This document shows, piece by piece, positions 1 to 4,813 of a stretch of DNA of 6,196 nt. Position 1 is the stretch's first letter, and each line of letters opens with the position of its first letter. Under the pieces are notes generated by a model. That model did not search any database. It had not been told where the DNA came from and saw only the letters and a list, made by a program, of their open reading frames with translations. The position numbers were made by a program, and so were the translations under genes. Origin of the DNA: Actinomycetota bacterium (GTDB lineage: Bacteria > Acidobacteriota > Blastocatellia > Chloracidobacteriales > Chloracidobacteriaceae); assembly GCA_013298335.1 (NCBI GenBank), contig JAAFHI010000222.1, positions 1 through 6,196 on the forward strand. Reading direction: 5' to 3'.

Positions 1-1
1 G

Positions 2-322
2 AAGTACTGCAACATCAGCGCGGGCGTCCAGATTTACACCCACGACACGACGAAATGGGTCCTGACCGGCGGCGGGGCGGCCTATGAACGCGCGCCGGTG
101 ACCATCGGCGATTGCTGCCACATCGGAAGCCAGACCGTCATCGGCAAGGGCGTGACCATCGGCGACCACTGCGTCATCGGGGCCTGTTCGTTCGTGAATC
201 GCGACATTCCCCCCTACACGGTTGCCTTTGGCGTGCCGTGCCGTCCGGCGGGAAGGGTCGAAATCTCGGCGGACGGAGAAGTAAAAATCTCCTATTTCGG
301 GAAAACCGGTGCCGCCGGGTAA
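2..322 (+). CDS. Sugar acyltransferase, left-handed beta-helix (hexapeptide repeat) family, C-terminal part
   Basis: This is the last 106 codons of a gene whose start lies left of the window. The reading frame is open from base 2 to the TAA at 320-322. Hexapeptide-repeat turns are visible as [27 protein letters not shown] and a closing [18 protein letters not shown]. This is the usual end of the WbbJ/LacA/PglD-like left-handed beta-helix acyltransferases. A YTHDT motif near residues 12-16 of the fragment carries a His that fits the catalytic base of this fold, followed by the long loop ([15 protein letters not shown]) seen in O-antigen cluster members. These enzymes transfer acetyl or other acyl groups from CoA to sugar O or N atoms in the cytoplasm. 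The acceptor cannot be told here. hisH follows 27 bases downstream, so it is probably in the same operon. The GTG at 98 lies inside the repeat domain and is not a credible start. Confidence 0.88.
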   Translation, partial: KYCNISAGVQIYTHDTTKWVLTGGGAAYERAPVTIGDCCHIGSQTVIGKGVTIGDHCVIGACSFVNRDIPPYTVAFGVPCRPAGRVEISADGEVKISYFGKTGAAG

Positions 323-349
323 AAAAGAAGGCGTGACGGAGGGCGTTTT

Positions 350-970
350 ATGATCGTCATCGTGGATTACGGGATGGGAAACATCGGCTCGATTCTCAAC
401 ATGTTGAAGAAAATCGGCCACAAGGCGGTCATTTCCTCCGATCCGGGGGCAATTCTGGACGCCGAAAAGCTCATTCTGCCGGGCGTCGGCTCGTTCGACA
501 CCGGGATGCGTCACCTCCACGATTCGAAACTGCTCGACGCGCTCAACGAAAAGGCGCTCAACCTCAAAACGCCGATCCTCGGCATCTGTCTCGGGATGCA
601 ACTGCTGACCGAGGGCAGCGAGGAGGGCGACCTGCCCGGCCTCGGCTGGATTCCGGGGGAAACGATCAAGTTCCGCTTCGAAGGCGACAACGCGAAGCTG
701 AAAGTGCCGCACATGGGCTGGAACGGGGTCACGCCCGCCAGCCGCGAGACGCTGTTTTACAACCTCGAAGACCCGGAAACCCGGTTCTACTTCGTGCATT
801 CCTACCGGGTCGTCTGCCGGAATCCCGAAGACGCGCTGGCGACCACGCGCTACGGGGTGGAGTTTCATTCGTCGGTCCAGCGGGGAAACATCATGGGAAC
901 GCAGTTCCACCCGGAAAAAAGTCACAAATTCGGCATGCAACTGCTGAGAAATTTCGCGGAGCGTTGCTGA
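350..970 (+). CDS. hisH: HisH-type glutamine amidotransferase subunit (WbuY-like), polysaccharide locus paralogue
   Basis: A class I (triad) glutaminase of 206 residues, the normal HisH length. It hydrolyses glutamine and passes ammonia to a partner. The start MIVIVDYGMGNIGS is typical. The oxyanion segment PGVGSF is at 44-49, the nucleophile Cys80 is in GICLGMQLL, PHMGWN is at 120-125, and His187 and Glu189 are in QFHPEKS, so the catalytic triad is complete. GGAGGG at 338-343, six bases before ATG 350, fixes the start. Its TGA is one base before the hisF-like start, implying translational coupling and a 1:1 complex. Canonical HisH serves histidine biosynthesis. Here the partner HisF lacks a cyclase Asp and a WbuX-type amidotransferase follows, so the ammonia is probably destined for amidine formation on an N-acetyl sugar. 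The enzyme class is certain. The non-histidine role is inferred from context. Confidence 0.95.
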   Translation: MIVIVDYGMGNIGSILNMLKKIGHKAVISSDPGAILDAEKLILPGVGSFDTGMRHLHDSKLLDALNEKALNLKTPILGICLGMQLLTEGSEEGDLPGLGWIPGETIKFRFEGDNAKLKVPHMGWNGVTPASRETLFYNLEDPETRFYFVHSYRVVCRNPEDALATTRYGVEFHSSVQRGNIMGTQFHPEKSHKFGMQLLRNFAERC

Positions 971-971
971 A

Positions 972-1733
972 ATGCTTTTACCTCGTGTCATGCCGTGCCT
1001 GCTGCTGCGCAAGTCGGCCCTGGTCAAGACGGTCAAGTTCAAGAATCCGGGCTACGTCGGCGACCCGGTCAACGCCATCCGCATCTACAACGAGAAGGAA
1101 GTCGACGAACTCGTCTTTCTCGACATCACCGCCACCCGCGAAAACCGCAAGCCCCCGTTCAAGATCATTTCCGAAATCGCGAGCGAATGTTTCATGCCGG
1201 TCGCCTACGGCGGCGGCGTGCGCGACATCGAGGACGTGAAGCACCTCTTCAGCCTCGGCGTCGAAAAGGTCGCGGTCAACAGCTACGCGGTCGAAAACCC
1301 TTCCTTCATCAAAACCGTCGCCGACCGGTTCGGCAGCCAGAGCATCATCGTTTCGATCGATGTCAAAAAGAATTTCTGGGGGAAGTACAAAGTGGCGGTG
1401 AACGGTGCGGAAAAGGTGACCGACCTGAACCCGGTCGAGTTCGCGCGGCAGGCGGCGAGCCTCGGCGCGGGCGAAATCATGTTGACCTCGGTGGACCGCG
1501 ACGGGACGATGGAAGGTTACGACCTCGAACTGCTGAAAAGCGTCACGTCGGTGGTCGACATCCCGGTCATCGCCTCGGGCGGGGCCGGGACGGTCGAGGA
1601 TTTCGGACGGGCCGTCAAGGAAGGCGGCGCGTCGGCGGCGGCGGCGGGAAGCATGGTCGTGTATCACGGACGCAACCGCGCCGTGCTCATCAATTTTCCG
1701 ACCCGCGCCGAACTCCGGCGGGTTCTGTCGTAG
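972..1733 (+). CDS. wbuZ: HisF paralogue, WbuZ-type glycosyl amidation-associated protein
   Basis: A 253-residue (beta/alpha)8 barrel, HisF length. Start MLLPRVMPCLLL aligns to canonical HisF openings ending CLDV, so catalytic Asp11 is Leu11 here. The second cyclase Asp is kept (Asp130 in VSIDVKK). Phosphate-loop sequences persist (YGGGVRD 79-85, ASGGAG 201-206, AAAAGSMVVYHG 222-233). Residues matching the ammonia-gate salt bridges of Thermotoga HisF are present: Arg5, Glu46, Lys99 and Glu168 (Glu167 in Thermotoga). The CLLL pattern and the VKTVKFKNPGYVGDPVNAI segment match the WbuZ/HisF2 group of O-antigen loci as I recall it. Likely role: dock HisH and guide ammonia to WbuX rather than make imidazole glycerol phosphate. 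GGAG at 958-961 inside the end of hisH precedes the ATG. Family reports say these helpers are not strictly required when ammonium is plentiful. Loss of cyclase activity is inference. Confidence 0.92.
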   Translation: MLLPRVMPCLLLRKSALVKTVKFKNPGYVGDPVNAIRIYNEKEVDELVFLDITATRENRKPPFKIISEIASECFMPVAYGGGVRDIEDVKHLFSLGVEKVAVNSYAVENPSFIKTVADRFGSQSIIVSIDVKKNFWGKYKVAVNGAEKVTDLNPVEFARQAASLGAGEIMLTSVDRDGTMEGYDLELLKSVTSVVDIPVIASGGAGTVEDFGRAVKEGGASAAAAGSMVVYHGRNRAVLINFPTRAELRRVLS

Positions 1734-1772
1734 GCGTTGGATGTTTTGAAAACAAAGGGTTTCGGTCGGTCC

Positions 1773-1804
1773 AAAAATCGTTCAGCCGAGTGGTTGTAAA
1801 AGCC
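1773..1804 (+). repeat. Possible diverged intergenic repeat, copy A
   Basis: This stretch resembles 4729-4762 in the gap before the asnB-like gene. Shared blocks occur in the same order: AAAAAT, CG, TTCA, CCGAG, TGGTTG and AAAGCC. Together they make 29 matching bases out of 32 here and 34 there, but they need several small gaps. In both places a GC-rich inverted repeat containing GAAGCG follows at once. Because the alignment needs gaps and was done by eye, it could be chance. Confidence 0.25.
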
Positions 1805-1806
1805 CT

Positions 1807-1826
1807 TTCCCCGCTGAAGCGGGGGA
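1807..1826 (+). other. GC-rich hairpin in the wbuZ-wbuX gap
   Basis: The arms CCCCGC (1809-1814) and GCGGGG (1819-1824) are perfect complements around a TGAA loop. One G-T and one T-A pair extend the stem to eight pairs. No T-run follows, so it is not a standard Rho-independent terminator. An outer pair GTTCAG (1780-1785) with CTGAAC (1829-1834) could enclose it in a larger fold. It may be a REP-like element, an RNA-stability structure, or a leader structure for the downstream gene. Confidence 0.55.
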
Positions 1827-1841
1827 CTCTGAACAAGTTAT

Positions 1842-1861
1842 CCGGAAACGAATTTTTCCGG
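1842..1861 (+). other. Second hairpin just upstream of the wbuX ribosome site
   Basis: CCGGAAA (1842-1848) pairs with TTTCCGG (1855-1861), giving seven perfect pairs around a six-base loop. It ends five bases before the GGGGAGGA ribosome site, so in mRNA it would sit next to the 30S landing site without covering it. The second arm contains a T-run but none follows the stem, which argues against a terminator. Confidence 0.45.
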
Positions 1862-1865
1862 CGAT

Positions 1866-1873
1866 GGGGAGGA
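1866..1873 (+). promoter_or_regulatory. Strong Shine-Dalgarno site for wbuX
   Basis: GGGGAGGA lies four bases before ATG 1878 and is the best ribosome site in the window. It fixes the start of the amidotransferase. The codons that follow immediately encode the first zinc-ribbon-like CxxC pair, so a later start would lose it. Confidence 0.75.
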
Positions 1874-1877
1874 AGTC

Positions 1878-3077
1878 ATGAAGCGGTGTACCCGGTGCCT
1901 TTACGGCGACGACATTTCCGGCATCACGTTCGATGGCGCGGGCGTGTGCAACTACTGTCACATGCACGACGCGATGGACGCCGAATATCCGATCGGCGAC
2001 GAGGGCGCGCGGCGGCTCGAAGCCATCGCCGAGCAGATCCGGAACGAAGGCAAGGGCAAGCCCTACGACGTGATGGTCGGGGTGAGCGGCGGCTGCGACT
2101 CTTCTTACATGCTCGTCAAGGCCAAGGAACTCGGCCTGCGTCCGCTGGCGGTCCATTTCGACAATACGTGGAACTCGACCATCGCCAGCGAAAACATTCA
2201 TAACATGTTGAAGGCGCTGGACATCGACCTCTTCACCTACGTGGTGGACAACGAGGAGTACGACGACATCTACCGGTCCTTCATCAAGGCGGGCGTGCGC
2301 GACATCGAGTCGCCGACCGACATCGGCCTCGCCGCGACGCTTAACCGGGCCTGCGACAAGTACAAGGTGAAGTACATCTTCGAGGGCCATTCCTTCCGCA
2401 CCGAGGGAAGCTGCCCGCTCGGCTGGCTCTACATGGACGGGAAGTACATCCGGAGCGTCCAGAAGAAATTCGGAACCGTCCCGATGAAGACCTACCCGAA
2501 CATGCCGCTGAGCACGTTCATCCGCTGGACGGCCTTCAGCGGCATCAAGAAGATCCGCCCGCTCTATTTCATGGATTACCGCAAGGAAGAGACCAAGGTC
2601 ATGCTGACCGAGAAGTACGGCTGGCAGTGGTACGGCGGGCATCACCTCGAAAACCGGTTCACGGCCTTTTACTGGACCTATTTCATGCCGCAGCGGTTTG
2701 GCATCGACGGGCGGCTGCTCGGGTACTCGGCGATGATCCGGTCCGGCCAGATGACCCGCGAGGAAGGGCTCGACCTCATTGCCCAGGACCATCCCTACGA
2801 CCCGGACCTCGTGGAAATGGTCAAGAAGCGGCTCGGATACGACGACGCGGAATTCGAGGCGCTGATGACCGCGCCGAAGAAGACCTACCGCGACTACACG
2901 ACCTACAAGACGACCTTCGAGCGGATGCGCCCGTTTTTCTGGCTGCTCTATAAACTGGATCGGGTCCCGAAGAGTTTCTATATGAAATACACCTCTCCCG
3001 ACGCCATGACCCGGACGGACCCGGCGGTCCAGACGGCGGCGGAAGCCACGGCGGCGGCCGTGGTGGTGAAGCCGTAG
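1878..3077 (+). CDS. wbuX: N-acetyl sugar amidotransferase, WbuX/WbpG/PseA family
   Basis: A 399-residue PP-loop ATP pyrophosphatase. Two CxxC pairs (Cys4/Cys7 in CTRC, Cys24/Cys27 in CNYC) probably bind zinc. The ATP-binding PP-loop VSGGCDSS lies at 69-76, followed by HFDNTWNS (93-100), TDIGL (147-151), EGHSFRTEG (169-177) and YGGHHLENRFTAFYW (252-266), all typical of this family. The family adenylates the acetamido carbonyl of an N-acetyl sugar and replaces its oxygen with ammonia, giving an acetamidino group. Examples are WbpG (ManNAc3NAm uronate in Pseudomonas O5) and PseA (Pse5Ac7Am in Campylobacter flagellin glycan). The HisH/HisF pair upstream would supply ammonia. It is separated from them by 144 structured bases, so it may be partly independently expressed. 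The last ~20 residues are an Ala/Val-rich low-complexity tail not needed for the fold. The sugar substrate cannot be read from the sequence. Confidence 0.93.
   Translation: MKRCTRCLYGDDISGITFDGAGVCNYCHMHDAMDAEYPIGDEGARRLEAIAEQIRNEGKGKPYDVMVGVSGGCDSSYMLVKAKELGLRPLAVHFDNTWNSTIASENIHNMLKALDIDLFTYVVDNEEYDDIYRSFIKAGVRDIESPTDIGLAATLNRACDKYKVKYIFEGHSFRTEGSCPLGWLYMDGKYIRSVQKKFGTVPMKTYPNMPLSTFIRWTAFSGIKKIRPLYFMDYRKEETKVMLTEKYGWQWYGGHHLENRFTAFYWTYFMPQRFGIDGRLLGYSAMIRSGQMTREEGLDLIAQDHPYDPDLVEMVKKRLGYDDAEFEALMTAPKKTYRDYTTYKTTFERMRPFFWLLYKLDRVPKSFYMKYTSPDAMTRTDPAVQTAAEATAAAVVVKP
3045..3064 (+). other. GC hairpin at the 3' end of wbuX
   Basis: CCACGGC (3046-3052) pairs perfectly with GCCGTGG (3057-3063) around a GGCG loop, plus a terminal G-T wobble. 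It lies inside the Ala-rich tail codons, 11 bases before the stop. No T-run follows. It may stabilise the mRNA 3' end or simply reflect the GCG/GCC codons of the tail. Confidence 0.4.
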
Positions 3078-3162
3078 GGGCAAAGCAACCTGACCTGGTG
3101 TTCGCGACCGTTCGGCGGCGGGTTTCCTCCGAACCCTGCGATTTCTGAAACTTTATAGAATC

Positions 3163-3196
3163 ATTCATCGTACGCGCGCGATCCTTAATATATATA
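3163..3196 (+). promoter_or_regulatory. Candidate promoter before the glycosyltransferase gene
   Basis: The 150-base gap (3078-3227) contains the most AT-rich run in the window, TTAATATATATA at 3185-3196. It could hold a -10 element such as TAATAT (3186-3191). A poor -35 match, TTCATC at 3164-3169, lies about 16 bases upstream. The contrast with the GC-rich surroundings is real, but the -35 is weak and the sigma factor is unknown. The rest of the gap shows only a short GGGTT/AACCC inverted repeat at 3120-3136 and no gene. Confidence 0.3.
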
Positions 3197-3227
3197 CGAG
3201 TGGTGGAACGGTTACTTTCTCGAGACC

Positions 3228-4559
3228 ATGTCCAAAAATCACCGAATTCTGCTCGGAACCTGCGAAATCGTCCGTCAGTTGTATGAATTGCGCGGTGCGT
3301 TCCGGAAACTCGGCCACGTCGCCGAGTCGATGATCTACCACAAGGAAATTTTCTACCGGGACCTCGATTACGACCACACGCTGCTGCCGGAAAGCCTTTT
3401 CCCTGAATGGGTTCAGACCAGCACGAATCCGGCGGTCCGGATTCCCAGGGGTGTCGTGAACCGCGCCCACCGGATGTCCCGGCTGGCCTATTTTCTGACG
3501 GCGTTCGACACCTACATCTTCCAGTTCGGCGAGAGCCTGATGCCGGGCAACCGCGATTTTCCGATCCTGAAACGGCTTGGGAAGAAGATCGTCTGCGTCT
3601 TTCAGGGCAGCGACATCCGGCACTGGTCGGGCGCGCAGCCGGTGCGCGAGATGTTCGGGCTACGGGCCTATGCGTCCTACAAGGATTTCGGACGTCCGCT
3701 CGATCAGGTGCTGCGGACACTCCGGATGGCGGAACGGTACGCCGACGTGCTGGTGTTTCAGCCGTCCTACGGGGAAATGGCTGTCCGGCCCTACCACCAC
3801 CTCCATCTGGCGGTGGACCTTTCGCTCTACGACTTCGACATTTCGGAACGGGAGGTCCCGGTCGTCGTTCACGCGCCGTCCAACCGCTCCAACAAGGGCA
3901 CGACCGAAATTCTCCAGATGCTCGACACCCTGAAGGGCGAGGGATTGAAGTTCGAACTTCAACTGCTCGAAGGACTGCCGAACGCCGAGGTCATCCGCCG
4001 GTTGCGTGACGCCGACATCGTGGTGGACGAACTCAACGAGGCCCACTACGGCATGCTGGCGCTCGAAGCCTTCGCGACGGGATGTGCGGTGGCGGGGGGA
4101 AACCATCCCGGACTGGTCCCGATTCCGCCGGATCGTCCGGGGGTCCACATCGCGCCGGACATCTTTCTCGACCGCATGCGCACGTTGATCGGCGACCGGG
4201 CCTATCGGGTTGAACGGGCGCGGCGGGGGAGGGAATACGTGGTGGCTCACCACGATGCCGAAACGGTCGCGAAGAACCTTCTGACGGCGCTGGACCGGCC
4301 CGCGGAACGTCCGTGCGATTACTATCCGACGTTTTTCGCCGAGAAATACCGGCTGCCGGAAGGTGAAATCATTCCGGACGACTTACTGCGCCTGACCGCT
4401 GAAATCGTTCAAACGTATGGACTTCCGGCTGAAGCCGACCCGGCTGACATGGTTCGGCGGGGGCTGATTGCACCAGAGGGGGTTGACTTGACGTCAATTT
4501 CCCGGTGGAATCGGGAAACCTTGGGAAAGACGCATTCATCGGGCGTGGTCTGGTATTGA
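3228..4559 (+). CDS. Putative glycosyltransferase, GT-B fold (family 4-like)
   Basis: A 443-residue soluble protein with no signal peptide or membrane segment. The N-terminal Rossmann-like half begins RILLGTCEIVRQLYELRGAFRKLGH and contains KKIVCVFQGSDIRH (119-132). The C-terminal half has HAPSNRSNKGTTEIL (215-229), DADIVVDEL (261-269) and YGMLALEAFATGCAVAGG (274-291). The last motif is the conserved Glu-bearing sugar-nucleotide-binding region of GT4-type enzymes. It would add a sugar to the growing lipid-linked repeat unit on the cytoplasmic side of the membrane. Donor and acceptor are unknown. ATG 3228 is the only plausible start: the frame is closed by TAA at 3186-3188 with no other start codon between, and no clear Shine-Dalgarno sequence precedes it. 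Residues from about 360 form a C-terminal extension I do not recognise. A divergent sugar-modifying GT-B protein that is not a transferase remains possible. Confidence 0.75.
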   Translation: MSKNHRILLGTCEIVRQLYELRGAFRKLGHVAESMIYHKEIFYRDLDYDHTLLPESLFPEWVQTSTNPAVRIPRGVVNRAHRMSRLAYFLTAFDTYIFQFGESLMPGNRDFPILKRLGKKIVCVFQGSDIRHWSGAQPVREMFGLRAYASYKDFGRPLDQVLRTLRMAERYADVLVFQPSYGEMAVRPYHHLHLAVDLSLYDFDISEREVPVVVHAPSNRSNKGTTEILQMLDTLKGEGLKFELQLLEGLPNAEVIRRLRDADIVVDELNEAHYGMLALEAFATGCAVAGGNHPGLVPIPPDRPGVHIAPDIFLDRMRTLIGDRAYRVERARRGREYVVAHHDAETVAKNLLTALDRPAERPCDYYPTFFAEKYRLPEGEIIPDDLLRLTAEIVQTYGLPAEADPADMVRRGLIAPEGVDLTSISRWNRETLGKTHSSGVVWY

Positions 4560-4588
4560 TTCAATCCGCCGGTTTTTTGGCGGGAATC
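4558..4588 (+). terminator. Hairpin overlapping the glycosyltransferase stop; weak terminator candidate
   Basis: TCCGCC (4565-4570) pairs with GGCGGG (4579-4584) and GATT (4558-4561) with AATC (4585-4588), leaving a CAA bulge. The six Ts are in the loop rather than after the stem, so it does not fit the classic intrinsic terminator. Its position across the stop codon and before a 254-base gap is the main argument for a 3'-end role. Confidence 0.3.
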
Positions 4589-4606
4589 GTTCCATCCGTT
4601 TCGGTG

Positions 4607-4631
4607 AAAAAGCCGGTCAGTCTCCCGGCTT
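4607..4631 (-). terminator. Inverted repeat that reads as an intrinsic terminator on the minus strand
   Basis: AAGCCGG (4610-4616) and CCGGCTT (4625-4631) form seven perfect pairs with an eight-base loop. On the + strand the stem is preceded by an A-run and followed by mixed sequence. Read on the minus strand it is a GC stem ending in TTTTT, the form of a Rho-independent terminator. No supported gene in the window is transcribed leftward into it, so it could block antisense transcription, be a remnant, or be chance. Confidence 0.35.
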
Positions 4632-4728
4632 CGTCCTTCGCTGGTTCCTCACCACCACCGTTGATGGTCTGGGGAAATTTCCAGGTTTGTACTGTCATCC
4701 TCATCTCGCCTCCGTCACGGCGAAGAGG

Positions 4729-4762
4729 AAAAATTCCGCTTTCACCGAGTTGGTTGAAAGCC
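4729..4762 (+). repeat. Possible diverged intergenic repeat, copy B
   Basis: This matches the block order of 1773-1804 (AAAAAT, CG, TTCA, CCGAG, TGGTTG, AAAGCC) with small insertions. It is followed by an inverted repeat CCGGG/CCCGG (4761-4765 with 4778-4782) whose loop contains GAAGCG. It lies in the 254-base gap 4560-4813, which otherwise holds hairpins and no credible gene on either strand. The alignment was done by eye and needs several gaps. Confidence 0.25.
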
Positions 4763-4794
4763 GGGCCGAAGCGAAATCCCGGAGATGGATTCGT

Positions 4795-4809
4795 ACAGGC
4801 TGTTCCTGT
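4795..4809 (+). promoter_or_regulatory. Small hairpin plus T-run directly before the asnB-like start
   Basis: ACAGG (4795-4799) pairs with CCTGT (4805-4809), and four Ts separate the stem from ATG 4814. There is no good Shine-Dalgarno site. The only weak candidate, AGG at 4797-4799, lies within the stem arm, so folding would hide it. A five-pair stem is marginal, and no clear promoter is visible upstream. Confidence 0.25.
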
Positions 4810-4813
4810 TTTT

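Noticed and set aside
978..1667. A 229-codon minus-strand frame opposite hisF
   Set aside because: Asp/Val/Arg-rich shadow of the hisF-like gene, with no motif and no ribosome site support.
350..1733. Histidine biosynthesis operon (hisH-hisF)
   Set aside because: No other his genes are present, the HisF copy lacks Asp11, and the neighbours are an acyltransferase, a WbuX-type amidotransferase and a glycosyltransferase.
1803..1834. Resemblance of the CCCCGC-TGAA-GCGGGG segment to a type I-E CRISPR repeat
   Set aside because: There is only one copy, no regularly spaced repeats or spacers, and no cas gene. Short GC palindromes of this kind are common.
995..2203. A 402-codon + strand frame overlapping hisF and the start of wbuX
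   Set aside because: It is an Arg/Gly/Pro-rich composition artefact in another frame. It crosses the intergenic gap and both genes without any domain.
1782..3083. A 433-codon open frame on the minus strand covering all of wbuX
   Set aside because: The translation is rich in Arg, His and Val without recognisable motifs. Long antisense frames are expected opposite GC-rich genes with G/C third positions. The + strand frame has complete family motifs and a strong ribosome site.
4754..4782. TTGAAA at 4754 as a -35 element for the asnB-like gene
   Set aside because: The position 17 bases downstream reads TCCCGG, nothing like a -10 element, and nearby alternatives are poor.
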